Source of the DNA: Sphagnum magellanicum
Lineage: Eukaryota; Streptophyta; Sphagnopsida; Sphagnales; Sphagnaceae
Length of the DNA stretch: 64,000 bases
NCBI GenBank assembly: GCA_021904315.1
Contig: CM038919.1
Location: forward strand, 20,315,666 to 20,379,665
Direction of reading: 5' to 3'
Shown here: positions 23,576 to 37,163 of the stretch, in pieces
Layout: every line of letters starts with the position of its first letter
Numbering within the stretch: position 1 is the stretch's first letter
Program-made: the position numbers and the translations under genes
Notes under the pieces: model-generated
What the model was told of the DNA's origin: nothing
Database searches by the model: none
What the model saw: the letters and a program-made list of their open reading frames with translations, nothing else

Positions 23576-26500
23576 TATGTGTCCCAGCAGCTGTTCTTTC
23601 AGGAATCAAGGGTTCAGCAGGCTCAGATTTACTGTAGAGGCACATATTTCTGTGCTGCAGCAACTAGACATTGGCTCGAAGAGAGCTATATGTGTCTTGT
23701 TAAAGGCAACATGACCTTGAAAACCTTTCCAAACTTTGGAGCCATGGAGTTCAGGGCCTGGCACTACACACATTTGCAGAGAGATGAATGGATCTCTCTG
23801 AAGTAAGAACATTCCTCCACCATCAGTTCAAGAAGTATTGTGCATTGTCGCTGCAACCTTGTTTTGATAATGGCTGAGTTGCAATACTCCAAATTTGCAA
23901 GCTGGTATATCTAGTTGCACAACATCAGGTTCTAGACTTCTTCACATAATGGTAGATCCATGTACAAGCACAAGTCTCATCTTTGTTTTGGTATCAATGG
24001 AATAATCTTCAGCTCAGCCACAAGGCCTCCATATCTTCCAAGAGTTTGACATCTAACATATCATCCGGGTGCTGCAGGGTTGCCAGGATTCACAATGCTA
24101 ATCCTTGACCTTATGGGAGACTTTATTATTCATTTTGCACATAAACCACAACCCAACATGTTCTTTCTCCATTTATGTTTCTGCTCATCTATATTTCTGT
24201 GAGTAACCTCCAACTGCTGAAAATCTGATTTACTTAAGACTTGGTAACACGAGGGGCATCTAGTGGTAATGGATCATAGCACAACACTATCAAAATTTAG
24301 AAAGTCACTAGTTTCTTATCTTCATATAATGTCTCATTATATAATTCATCGAGTAGTTTGTTAAGCTTATGTGTTTGTTCGAACATTTGTTTGAGCTTTT
24401 AATGAGATGTCCTTGGATCTTGTTATAATAAAACATTGTGTATTGTGATGGCGATTTCATAAAATGCTTCAAATTTACAAACCATAATCATTTGATAGAT
24501 AGATTGTTGAAAGATGTTTAACATAATTTATGATGACATAATTTATAGCATGGTGTTTATCAATTTGTCATGCAACACTTGATGAATGCGTTAATGAGAA
24601 TAATTCCATGAACTAATAATGGTGGCAAAGAACATAGAACTTCATGATTATGTAACAAATTATGTAATCTTGATTTGTCAAATATGGTTCTACGATATTG
24701 GTTTTTATATATTTTTAATTTTATAATTATGATTGAATTTTATGTTCATGGAATTTTGAAGCAACAAAATTTTATTATAATTTGCAAATAGTTTTTATGA
24801 GATTCATGTATTGATAACTTCAATCAATGCAATAAAATATGTTTATTCTCTTTGGGAAGATGTGGAACAATGGGTGAAAGAAATGTGACGATTGTGCAAC
24901 AACACTTAAAATTAGGTGAACAACTAAATAGGATAGATTTTTTATTTGTTTTAAGTTTTTGACATGTTAGATTAGTGAACATTGATTACACGATCTAACC
25001 AAATTTGGCAATCATGTAAACGTAACAATATTACCTAACGTTATAAATAAATAAATATAAAAATAATTTTATATATATATAGTTTGATTCTAATTCCTTT
25101 TCAAATCATTTGTTCATACATGAATAATTAAACCTAGATTTTTTTCACATTAAACATTCCACCAAGAGAACCATGACTCTCCAAAAATTAAGAAATTGGC
25201 ATTTAGGATCAAGTTTCAAAACTTTTATGATAGAAATTAGGTGAATTTTTCCTTTAAAATTAAATTATATCAAAATGAGGATTATCTTATTATTTTAAAC
25301 TAGGTATGAAATTAATCTAACCAATCAAAGACTTGATGTATATAAATGTGGTCTCTTATTGATTTCCAATTTCATACACATTAAATGTTTTTAATTTTGA
25401 AAAAAAAACTTATAAACAATGTTTCTATGTTATAATTAATTATGCAAAGCAGGGCAATAATGACAACAAAATGCAAGGCTTTTAATTCTTTAAATGTTCA
25501 ATTCTCAAAGGATGGATTACTAACACCATCATTGTCCATTGTTATCCATAAGTCAAATTCATTTATTAAACGATGTATTGAATAACATTTCACTATTGAT
25601 GAAACAATAATTACATGTCATAATTACATAAACAATGAAAAGGAAAAAAAAAGTTTGAAATTGAAAGTTGCCAAACAATGCTTTAAAATATTTGCACATG
25701 AAATAAAATTTGAGTCAATAGAAAAATGAAATTTTAAACTATGATAAAGTAAATAAATTGTATGTTATGTGAAATGTAGAGGTCAAAAATATTCATAATG
25801 ATCAAAACCTTATGGATTATTACATTTCAAATGTCCAATTTTAACAAAAAACTTACAAGATTACAAATGGTTAGTCCTTTAAAAAAATTACATTCAAATA
25901 ATGAGAATGATTTTTATTTTGAAGATAGTTGAAATTATTGAAAGTTTTATCATTCAACTAAACTTTGAAAATTAAGAACAAATTGGTATTTATAATTCAA
26001 AAAATTGAATCGACATAAAATGTTAACCTTAAGTTTCTTCACTCATTGTTAAAATTGAATAATGCATGAATTTTAAAACAACTCCCATTTCCTTTACAAA
26101 GTTCTTGTTGGATTTCATGTCGGATGCAGATTGTAAAATCGTAGATAAAATTTGAAATTAATAAGCTTCAAGTTGAACATTCATTTCACAAAAATATTGA
26201 ATATTTTGTTGGAAATTATGTAAAGTTCCAATGAATGTGATAATGAAAATTTACATTGTGATTCATCAAAATACATGATAATTTGAAAAAAAAATATCAC
26301 CAAACTATCATATATATCTGAATTTATAAACCAAAGATCTTAACAATTAACATGAATTAAAAATTTTATTATGTAATATTTTATAAGCTTTCATTAATTA
26401 CATTTTCTAAGAATTTCTACCAATCATTGTTTTACAAGTTCCTATCGACTATGGTTCTAAAAACTTATATAAAATATATATTTAAAAAATTTCACCAACT

Positions 26501-27400
26501 TTCTTTTAAAATTTTATATTAATTATCCTTGTTAAACCTTTTGCCAAATGTTTTTTTTAATCATCTATTTTTAAAATCATTAACTATGTCTTTTAAAAAC
26601 TTGAATCAATTATTTTTATTATTTTAAATTGCATTAAAAAAAGGTTCTATCACCTTTTTATATAATTTTTTTGTCAACCATATGTTTTAAAAACTTCTAT
26701 CAACTATCCTTTTAAAAAATTAATTAATTAAGTATTTTCAAACCTTTAAAGTTTTTCTTTTGAATCATTTAAAAAAAAATTCTAATCCTTAATGCTTATC
26801 CTTGTTTTTTTAACTTATCAAAATGTTACTTCAATTCAATTTTTTTCAAAAATTGATATAATTTTCATTATTGACATCACATGTAAATATCAATTCACAT
26901 TCATTATGCACTTTGATTTTAGTAAGAAAGGTTATGCTTATGAAAGTTTAAAAGAATTTTGGAAACAAAAATATAATATTTAACTTCCCATTTTTGTCAT
27001 TGGTTTTCGTCAATTTAAGTATTGGATTCTTAAACCTTAAGATTATTTACTAGTTAAAGTTTATTGGTGTATTTAATTGATACCCAAATTTTTTATATTA
27101 TATATGTTGTTTGAATTAATTATATATTGTTGGGGACCACCTTATGTTGTAGTGGTATACTTAGATAATCATGAAATCATAATTTTAGTCTTGTAGTCAT
27201 GCAAATTACTACAAATGATTATACTTACTATTGATGGTCAGATATGGTTAAATCTCCCTAGCAATACTTGCCAAATAATTAAAACAAAATAGATTCAAAA
27301 AAATTTAATTTAATATTTTAATTTTTTTTAAGGAAATATTCTTCTGAAATATTTTTTTTTTCCTTACAAAATTTGTAAATGTTGAATTGATTTTGATTTT
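23576..27400. other. 3' region of second glycolate oxidase gene, then AT-rich spacer
   Basis: Up to about 24250 the composition is gene-like and probably includes a 3' UTR; I see no exon with family resemblance. From 24250 onward it is very AT-rich with low-complexity A/T runs and no supportable feature. Confidence 0.6.
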
Positions 27401-27405
27401 TTTTT

Positions 27406-27612
27406 TTGTTTGGTAACAATGTTTATCTTAAATCTGAAATTGATTGGAATTACATTTATGCAAATGTAATGCAACAACCCGATCAATTATCATGTGGTCT
27501 ATTTGTTATTGCTTATGATGTTGATGTTGCGTTTAATTTTAATGTACAAAAATTAAAGTATGTGGTCTTTAAAATGAGACAACATTTGAAAAATTACTTG
27601 AATGCCAAATAA
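27406..27612 (+). pseudogene. Relic of a Ulp1-like (C48) cysteine protease domain, probably transposon-derived
   Basis: An open stretch of about 68 codons reads VMQQPDQLSCGLFVIAY, then DVAFNFNVQKLKYV, then KMRQHLKNYL. The Q..(D/N)..CG.F.IAY block is the catalytic Gln/Cys end of Ulp1-type proteases, and the MR.HL....L ending is typical of versions carried by DNA transposons. Only the C-terminal end is visible; the His and Asp part is not recognisable upstream. It sits alone in AT-rich spacer, so it is best read as a fragment of an old element, not a gene. Confidence 0.55.
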
Positions 27613-30600
27613 ATAACTCCTTTTCCTAAAATATGATATATTGAAAATATCTTCTTTAAAATAATACATCGAAAACAATCTTATCACCATAAAAAGGTAA
27701 GCCTCTAGTTTTCTTGCTTTAGTTTTCTTTTCTTTGAAATTACCCAATATTCTTTGTAGACTTTCACAATAATTTATTTAGAAACTCATTTTTAGGAACC
27801 TTATCATAGTCTTAAATCTCAAAAGCATTAGCATTGTGTATTGAATTTTTCCCTTAAGCAAGAAACCTAATACAAAAAAAAAGGCTTAGGCAAAAAAATG
27901 ATTTGGTGTTTTCTTCACAAAAACTAAGTGTTTTTTTTAAAAAATAACCTTTATTAAAAAAAAATGGTCGAACATTTTTTCATGCTTATACTATTGTTAT
28001 TCTTTCCATGTTGCGCTCACTAATTATGTGATTAATGTTGTAGGTGAATCAATATTTTGAAATTAATGTGCCCAACAATCGAGTGCTTGAGAGCAATGAA
28101 CCATCACATTATATCTCTCTCTTCCTTCCCCCTCTTTTCATATTTTATTTTTTCTAAAATTACAATAATAAAAAATATGTGGATAGGATGAAGGGGAATG
28201 CGAAAATGGTTGTGTACCAATGTGGAGCCCTAGTTATTTAAAAGACTCTAAAAAAACACTTGAAATGATTTGGAAATGGCATATTTATAAAAATTTATTA
28301 ATATATGCTTTTATAAAATAATAAATTTCATCATTTTATTGAACCATTTCCACTCAAAATGTTAAAGGACTGTTTAGTAAATTACATAGTAAAATGGGGA
28401 CATATTTTTGTAATAATGTTAGCACAAAAACATCATTATCATCATTTTTTCACATGTTTTTTTTTTTTTTCTTTTATCCACTGCATAAATTTTTCTATTC
28501 ATTTTTTTTTTTCACATATTCTTCTCTTTATTTTTTAATATTTCATCTTCATCAACATTTTTTTCACTTTCCTTTTAATTTTATTTTTTCAAACTTTATT
28601 TATCTTTTGAACTACAATTGAATTCATTGCACACCAAAATAGAGGGCATCCATTCACATTTACCCATACATTATTTATTAAAAATATATTTTTATGTCAT
28701 TTCATTATTCCATACTTTTTTATGATATATTCAATCATAAAATCAAGATGTACATTTCATGAGGTGTATGCTCTTTTCACTCATTCTTTACATTCAAACA
28801 CTTGAAACAACAATGAACCATTATTAACACTCAAACAATCTAAATATGTAAACATTCATATTGCATTCAAATCAAACATATAACATTTAAGCTTTATGAA
28901 TATGTATAAATATTTGTGCATTCAATTTAAATATGTAATCGAATTTCAATGTTCAATTGGAATATCAATTGGAGATTAATATGGAGCATGTGTGATAGTT
29001 GGTATGAGAAAAATGTTATGTTATCATCCATATTCATATGTCATAAAATTATGATTAATAGTTTAAGATTGAATCATTCACATTTGATAAATCACATGAT
29101 GAATCATTAAATGAAAATAAGAAAAAATAGTTTAAAAAAGTTATTTGTTATTTTTTTCAAAAAATTAATATTTAAAATATTTGTTTGAAGTTTTAATGAA
29201 ACATCATTTCTGAGGCACAAAATGATTTAAAATTTTTTATTGCAATTGTTCACAACAAAAGATTTGCTTTACACAAAAAAATTCAATTTTTTTATAAATG
29301 TTGTGAAGGGGCAAATATGAATCCTTTGATTTGATAATCCATGCAATAATTTTGTCACGATGATAAATGTATTAATCACATTAGTGTATTATAGCATGAC
29401 ATAAATGCATGTCATGACATGACATGATATAAGGTGGGATGTGAATAATATGACCATGGTTTAGCACAATGCACCAATTAAGGCTTAAATTCAATAACAA
29501 GTATAGTTGCCATTATTCACAAGTTCAATTACACACATGTTTTATATTTGTTTGTGAAATTCTTACAAGTTAAAAAAAAATATAGAACAAAGAAAACACC
29601 TATTATTTAACATCATTAATCTTAGTGGTATTTTGGAAATATCTTTATTAAAATCCATCATGTTTTTAAATTGGAATGAAATTGATGTATTCATAACTTA
29701 TTTGTTGAATATATTTTGCATGTCAAGAACATAATAAAAGCTTCTCATGTAACTAATTATTTTTGAAAGTTTTGTTTTAATTTGATGAATTATAGATTTC
29801 TATGCAAATTAAATGGAATGATGTATGTTTTGTAATGATTACAAATTACATGGTGTGTTTTTATATGTGCTTTTTGCAAGGTTGCTTTGTATCCTTCCAT
29901 AATGTGGTTTCAAATTATATTGATGACATTTTATGGTTTGACATAATTTGCATAATTTTTCATAGTTGTGATTCATTTATTAGCTTTGGAATGTTTAATT
30001 TGTCATTATAATCACATGTTTAAAAATCAATATGTAAAACTTAGATGTTTGTATGAATGTTTCATGTTAACAAAATGTGGTTGTGTGAAGGATAAAACAA
30101 ATATACAATTTGGAAAAACTATATGAATTTGACAAATAAAAAAATCGATAATGAATCAAAATTAAATGATTTTATTGCTTGAATAAAACATGATGCAAGT
30201 TTTAAAATGATACGGATTAAAAGTACAAAAGTCATAATGTGCATTGATGAGATTGAAGGGTGATGCCTTTAAAACATTTTCCTATATAATTTAATAAAAT
30301 CATTTAGAAATTCATCAACCATCTAAAAAATTACACCAGCTAAACTTTTTATAATTTCTTATTAAAGAAATTTCTAAAAGCTTTTATCAATTGTTATTTA
30401 AAAACCTTCCACCAAACACATTTTTAAAATTTTTTTGTCTTTCATGTCCCCAAAAAGATTTTATCAACTATTGTTTACAAATTTTCACTTACCACATATT
30501 TTAAAAGATTGATACATTATAATTAACATTTTATTATAATTATTTACAAACAATTTGTTTAAGTTTCATCCCTAAATTGTTATATTTTGTAATAAACATA

Positions 30601-31400
30601 TATTGGATCTAAAATTATAATTTATTGAAGGTGACAAATTGAAACTAATACTACCATTAGGTAACATTTGCATTCCAAAATTAAATTTTGAAATTATTTT
30701 GTCATGTGACAATAATTATCATAAATTAACAAACATCTTTTAATACCTAACATAATTATCAAATGTTGTGTGATTGAAGTTCTATGTTTCAATGTATCAT
30801 TAAGTAATGTTTGTGTGTATAAAACTTAGTTGTATTACACAATGTAACGACACTACGACACTAAACCCATTATAACGATGCATTAACGTATTAATGTTAA
30901 CTTGTATTATTATATTATCATAACTAGATATGTTTGTATTTAATTGAAATTGTGAATTTTGGTACCTACTACCTAATATATATATTATAGTTAACCCAAT
31001 TATATAATATGTGTAATTAATATAAAACCTTGGTAGCAAGGCGTTACTACACTTACAAATTGAATGTAAGGTAAAGCACAAGGGTGAAGGCATTATCAAA
31101 ATAAGGGCATGTGCAAGGCAACAACTTAGTGTTGCCCAATTTTGGTGTGAAAAGGAGTTCCAACTCAGGTAGAAAAATCCATTATCCTAGCAACACTTTT
31201 GTAAATGGGACTCTCCTCCGTGTGAAAAGGGGTTTACAACTCATGTAAAAAAATCCACTATCCTAGCAATACATGCAAATGGTGCTCTACTCCGTGTGAA
31301 TAGGGATACAGGCCACACGTGTTGGATTACTGTTATTCTCACTGGAGGGTAAGTAATAGTAACAGTAAATTTTATTTATTTACTTATTTACTTGTTTTTG
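27613..31400. other. AT-rich spacer
   Basis: Long A/T runs and low-complexity DNA. No exon, RNA gene or well-formed repeat that I can support, apart from short T-rich stretches near 28440-28580. Confidence 0.6.
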
Positions 31401-32750
31401 GGGTTTTGGGTTTTTGCAGCAACGGATAGTTACGAGATTAGTAACTAGTACGTTACTAGTAAACATACTAGTAAGTTGGGGGGATGCCCCCCCCCCCGCG
31501 TGTTGTTGTTACCGTTGCTGGCTTCTGCTTCCTTTTGCTCTTCCTCGCCTCGCGTGCTCTTCTCCTCTTCTCGCTCACGCTTCTTCTTGTCATCTGTTTT
31601 GTCTTCTTCGGGACGTTGCCTTCTCCTTCATTTTTTTTCTCTTTGTTTCGTCGCTTGCCACATCCCTATGTTGTCGCTCTAGAAACTCTTTGTTACTGCC
31701 TCGCTGTGATATAAAAAAACAAAGAAGTGTTGGTTGTAGAGAGACGGAGAGAGAGAGAGAGAGACACACACACACACACACACATACACATTTGGATGGT
31801 GGTGGGGTTAATGTCTTGGTGATGTGGGTGTCCTTGTTGCTCTAGAAACTCTTTGTTACGCTCTTTCTGTGACATAAAAAAACAAGGAACTGCTCGGTGT
31901 AGAGAGGACATAAAGAGACGTAGAGAGAGAGAGAGATATAGACAGAGACAGAGAGATTTGGAGGGTTGTCGGGGGTAATGTCTTCGTGATTCGGGATAAG
32001 GGTTTTGTTGAGAATGCTAGTTGGTTGAGAATGAGTTGTCAAGAATCTGCTGCACTGCTGGGTGCTTGAAGAAGTTTCTGGGAGAATGTTGAATGCTCGG
32101 TTGCTCTGAGAGAGAGACAGAGAGATAGAGAGACGATTGCTTGGTTTGGTGACTGCCGGACAAGGGTTTTGTTGCATTTCGGGACAAGGGTTTTTGGCAA
32201 GGATGCTAGTTGGTTGAGAATGGGTTGTCAAGAATCTGCACTGCTGGGTGATTGAAAAAGTTCTCGGATAATCTGGAATGCTCGGTTGCTCTCTGAGAGA
32301 AGAGGCAGAGAGGCACAGACAGATATGGTGGGTTGGAAGATAATCCGCAAATCTTAGAGAGCGAGAGAGTTTGAGGAATCTGCATTGGTGCATTGGCACA
32401 CTGGTGTAGAGGACGAATATGCCGAGCGTGCAGGTGGGTCTGAGTGCATCGCGCTTCATGTTATTGTGCCTCCTCTCGTTGCATCGTCGTCTCTGTGTTT
32501 TGGAGGTACAAACAGGAGCTTGAGGGTTGCACGTTTGTTTTGTTTGGGTGTGCGGCATTTGGGCTCATGGGTGGGGGATTCTCTGTACAGATTGGAGTCG
32601 AACTGCTGAGGTAAAAGCGCATGGTTGGAGGTTGGAACAGATATAGCTGGGGGTGGGAGAGCGAGTGGGGGTCGATTCACGCATGTTGTAACGGAGAAAA
32701 AAGAGAAGGAAAAGGAGGAGGAGGAGTACGACGAGAACAAAAGGAGGAAG
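31401..32750. repeat. Duplicated, GA-rich leader region upstream of INCENP
   Basis: Two pairs of imperfect direct repeats occur. One has copies near 31677-31760 and 31840-31935 (CTCTAGAAACTCTTTGTTAC, then TATAAAAAAACAA, then GTAGAGAG). The other has copies near 31990-32120 and 32179-32300 (ATGCTAGTTGGTTGAGAATG, then TTGTCAAGAATCTGC, then GAATGCTCGGTTGCTCT). GA and CA microsatellites are interspersed (31749-31790, 31924-31960). ACTAGTAAC/GTTACTAGT palindromic words cluster at 31427-31478, followed by a run of ten C. This is the likely promoter and 5' leader of the INCENP gene; the open frames in it look non-coding. Confidence 0.7.
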
Positions 32751-35311
32751 ATGTGGGGCATGATGGAGCATGAGTCACGGCTTCATCAAGTGCTGCATTT
32801 GTTTGAGGATCCGGTACTGAAATGCCGAAAGCAGTATGTGGAGCAGTACGTTCACTTGCAAAGGTCGCTGAATGAGTTTGTACAGGCAGCTGTGCAGCAG
32901 CTGCTACTACCCATGTCGGTAAATCCGTGCTTGGAGAAAGTGCAGCTCGACATTCCTCAGTCGAACTCAATGGATGCGAAGGCTGACAAAGAAGAAGAAG
33001 AGAAGTCTGTTCGGGTTACACGAACTCGAGCAAAACAGGTCGGAGAAAACGTTCCTAGGAGAACACAAGAGAGTACCACCCCTCCGCGCAAGAAATTGAA
33101 AGCTCATAAAGAGAATGCCCACCACCACTTCTTGCCAGCCTCTGAGAAGCAAGAGGTGATTCCACTTGAGGATAATCCTCATCAAACACCATGTAAATCT
33201 GGAAGGGAGTGTGATAATTCGAATGGTGTAGCTACACTTTGTGAGACGCCATCTTTTGGCCATAAACATAATAGTGTGGAGAGCTCTGAAAAGGTTGTGG
33301 AGAAAGACTTGGAGAGGATGAACAGCTGCTTGACCTCAGAGCAGGATGCTAACAACAACAGTGCAGATGGGTGCTGTTCATTTGAGTTCTTACCAGTAAC
33401 CACAGGTGACCACGCCCAAAAGACCCCTGTTCTCAGTGCAGGGCTGCGGCGGTGCAATGCCCTGGCTGAGGAAGATGAGAAAGAAAATAGGAAACCTCAT
33501 GTACTCCTCCACCATCACACACCCAAGGAGAGATTTTTGTCAAAATCAATGAAAAAACCTCTCCAAACAAGTGTGCAGCAGCAGCAGAAGGTGCTACCAG
33601 AGAATGCAAGGGGAAAGATGGTCCAGCCTGCTCAAGGTAATTCTTTTTCCCTTTTGCAAAATCTCTTGTGACTGCAAAACTCCTTGAATGATCTTTGCAC
33701 AGGTTCTCACAAAAACCATGTGCAAGTGAATCCATGGCTGTGTCAAGGATTTTCTTCAAGCATGCTTTCCTTTAGTACCTTGTGGGGGTTTTCTTATTGG
33801 GGTTTTTAGGATTCAAGCCAAAAGAAAATGATGTTTGGATGTGGAATGCTTCTTTGTGATTCTTCTTCAGCCTGTAGTAGTGCAAGACCTATGTGGCTAT
33901 GATGCCATAAACCATCACCTGGATGCTGAATGAATGGTTTTGTTTGATTTTCCAGAGAAAAAAGACAGCAGGTTTAATGGAAGGCCACTCTCCACAAAGC
34001 GAGCAGGGAGGCAATTGGCACTGGATCCCATTTCAAAGATGGAGCAATGTGATGATGCTTGTCCAACTCCAGAACTCATTGCAGAACTGGCTGATCCCAA
34101 TAGCATCACATCCTCAATAACAAAGAGGGGAATCTCACCCCTAGTTAATCCTTTCTTGGATGTAAGATCGCTGCTTTTGCAAGATGAGGCAGTTGAACTT
34201 GAGACCCCAAAGCAGCATCATGTCACAATTGCTTCAGAGGAGAAGATACTTGCCATGAGGTCAACCCAAGAAGAGAAATGCTCAAAAAAAGGATTGATGG
34301 AGACTGTCAGTTTACAAAGCAATGCTACAGACTTGGGTACTGAAGATCGTCTGTCAGACTGTATCTCACTGTCCGTGGCTGAGTTTCAAGCTCTGACATC
34401 TGACATCTGTGGAAAAGGAAACTTTGACAAGACAGTTGCTCCTGAACTTGAAGAAAAGCAATTTGGAATCGAAGGTGCAAATGGTTGCACCTTTCAGGTT
34501 TCAAACTTGGTCACAAAGGCAATTGAAGAGATTCCATGTGTTGAAATCGAGTCCTATGAAATTTCTCCCTACAAAGGATCATCTGACGAAGAGGATGAGG
34601 AGGATATTTATGATGAAGATGATGATGATGATGATGCACAAAAGCCCATACCTTTGTGGGCCAGGTACACCAACACTCTTAATCTGATCTTCAACATACC
34701 TTCAATTTTCTGAGGTAGATTGGATGTTGCAACCACCGACCTTTACTATATTATAGAGACAATTTGTAGTGTGTTAATGGTAGTTTTATCACTGTTGGTC
34801 CTCTCAGGCTTATTAGTATAGGCCTCTAACAAAGTGCTGACAAGTGAGTGCAGGAAGGAGAATTTGATGGCCGAGATCTTAAAGCTACAATACACGGACC
34901 CTGATACAATCTTCACAGCGGAGAAATCGTGCAGCTTGAATGATGGTAAGTTATGACAATTCTACTTGGGTCTATCTTCTGGATGATTGCAGACCTGAAT
35001 TTGTAGTAATATGGGTGAAATTCTTCAGGGCTCATTGAGAACATGAGCTTTCAGGTCCATGTGTATTGTCATGTTTCTGCAGTTTTGCAAGCACTCTCAC
35101 TCAGTCCTCTATTGCTCTCTTTGTTTTTGGACAAATAGTCTGATGCTATGAAATCTTCTGTGCAGTGTTTGGGACAAAGGGTTCCAAGAAGAGGCCAGAC
35201 TTTGTAAGACGAGGCAGCAGTGGCAACTGGCTTTCTGATAGTCTGACATCAAGAGAGGAAACGGAGTACAAAGTGAGCATGGGCTATGCTTTACCAGCAA
35301 AGATCCATTAG
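32751..35311 (+). CDS. INCENP: INCENP homologue (chromosomal passenger complex scaffold)
   Basis: Four exons: 32751-33636, 33956-34664, 34854-34945, 35166-35311 (1,833 nt, 610 aa), all in phase. INCENP anchors and activates Aurora kinase at centromeres and the spindle midzone; the plant form is also called WYRD. The C-terminus holds a clear IN-box: KPIPLWAR (residues 525-532), ENLMAEILKLQYTDPDTIF, LNDVFG, KKRPDFVRRGSSGNW (570-584). The paired serines before Trp (Ser580, Ser581) match the Aurora-phosphorylated TSS motif of animal INCENP. The N-terminus (LHQVLHLFEDPVLKCRKQYVEQYVHLQRSLNEF, written here as one helical segment of residues 10-42) probably binds the Borealin/Survivin-like partners. 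The middle is charged and low-complexity, with an acidic run before the IN-box. The start is the first in-frame ATG (MWGMMEHES). It is much shorter than flowering-plant INCENP. Assignment rests mainly on the IN-box. Confidence 0.88.
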
Positions 35312-36827
35312 ATTGACTTTCTGATGAAACATGTGAAGAGAAGAAAGAGATAGGGAGGGAGGATATGGAGTATGATGTGAGCACGATATGGAGTACATAC
35401 AAGCAAAGTGAGCACAACAGAACCAGATTCAGATGCTCCTCTTACTTCATCTCTTTCACCCAAAACAGAAACCATGTCTATTGCTAACTGATTTTACCTC
35501 AAAATTAGAGAAGAGGGTCAGTCATCTTCCCCCTCTTGTTGGTTCTTCAGATGATGATGCTGCATTTCTGGATTGAGGAGGAAGAGGAGATCATTTGAAT
35601 GATCCTCTGATCCTCTGCAAAGAGGATCAATCAATACACCATTTGATTCTCATTAGATTTCAATTAAAATTCACATTCTTTGTTGCAATTCAAAGAGACA
35701 AAAACAATTCTTCTCGTAGCCACAGCTGTAGTAGTGTGATTCTTCTTCTCTTCAGACTCAACCAACACAGTACATTCTTGTCTTGAATTCACATTCATTG
35801 TCATATTTCAAAGAAAAACATGCTTCTTGTTGTTGCAGCAGTTGGACAAAACATGCTTGTTATTGCAGCAGTAGGAGTAGGATAGATGCATGCTTGTTGC
35901 AGCAGCAAGCAGTAGGGTAGATTGGTGTTTGTTATTCAAGATGAAGGAACATAGCTGCAAAGAATCTATATAGCACAGGTATATATGCTGCTCTGCTATT
36001 GTTCTATGTTCATTCTATTGCAGCTTTCCTTCAATAATCTATGCATCTATGTTCTTCTTTTCTTTACCTTCAGTCTATATGCAGCTAGCTAGCTTCATCT
36101 TGAAGCTTCTTCTTCCTCTTGATCTCTGGAGAAGCAACAATCAACAAACACCCATCAAAAAAGTGTGCACCTCGTACAACTTCCCCTTCATCTCCTACAA
36201 TGCCCATCGGCACAATTGCCCTCTGAAGATGCTCTCCCCACGATACACTGATGCACAGTGAACATAGATGGTAGACTTTAGTTTGTCCTTATTGGAATCG
36301 CCTAAGTAGAAGGATGCAAAGATTAGAAGACGATCGATTCATCATTGTAGTCTTGTTCTTGTTCTTCTTCGTTTACTTGTTGTATCACTTGCTCGGACAC
36401 TCTCTTTGTTGTTGTCGTAGTGGAGGTCGAGCACCGATACATAATTGTCGGTAACAAGCGACAGAAGAGAGTTCCGAAACCCTAATCGTTGCAATCACAG
36501 CGAAGCTAAGCTGCTCGTGTCGAGAAGTGCTGCGGGGCTTTGGAAGCTCAAGGAGGAACAGGAAGATGGGTTCTTTTTCCAGGCCATGCCCTTTATGCTG
36601 AAGTTGGCCGATACGGAAGTCGATGGAAGAAGATCCGGACGAGAGGAAGGGCGCCAACAACTTCGGGAAGCACTATTTCCAACGGAAGAAGACGCATTGA
36701 AAGCCAGCGGCCTGGGCTAGAATCCTCCTTGAAACCAATCGTTCGGCTACTGGAACTTGGAAAGAGAACAAACAAACAAGCGCAAGTTTGTGATGGACCT
36801 CACGCAGCAGCAGCCCTCCTTACGACG
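35312..36827. other. INCENP 3' region and spacer
   Basis: Gene-like composition, including the probable INCENP 3' UTR, with CAG-rich stretches near 35820-35920. Open frames from 36445 onward are arginine-rich but show no family motif, so I treat them as the leader of a possible downstream transcript. Confidence 0.45.
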
Positions 36828-36875
36828 ATGAGATCTCCTCCTCCTCTTCTTATTCGGCGCACCGCTAAAGACATG
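36828..36875 (+). other. Candidate first exon of an unrecognised gene
   Basis: ATG followed by 16 codons (MRSPPPLLIRRTAKDM), then a GTAACA donor. The open frame continues upstream. This could be the first coding exon of a transcript that includes the exon-like blocks at 38711 and 38945, but I cannot link them by sequence and I do not recognise the protein. Confidence 0.25.
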
Positions 36876-36926
36876 GTAACAGACTTTCAAGTCTTCACTC
36901 TCATAGTTTAGCTTGCTTGGTTTGTT

Positions 36927-37088
36927 CTTTTTTCTCTTTGACTGAATTCTTGGGCGTCAGTCATGGCTTGAGGTACAAGTGAACTTGGCTCTTGTTGCCA
37001 TGCTTTTGTTTTCTTGGAGATGTTTGAAGGTTTCCATCGAGTAATTCCATCAAGTTTTGAGAGGACTTACACTTTTTGTGGCGACATC

Positions 37089-37163
<75 letters not shown>

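Noticed and set aside
28440..28621. Phe-rich open frame
   Set aside because: Product of T-rich low-complexity DNA.
31414..32558. Several long open frames on both strands rich in Ser, Leu and Arg
   Set aside because: They arise from GA/CA and CT-rich simple repeats and show no family motif; the region is better read as INCENP leader.
32625..32750. INCENP start upstream of 32751
   Set aside because: The upstream frame has no ATG; the first in-frame ATG is at 32751.
36445..36720. 91-codon open frame in the spacer after INCENP
   Set aside because: No motif, no splice support and overlapping open frames of similar quality on the other strand.
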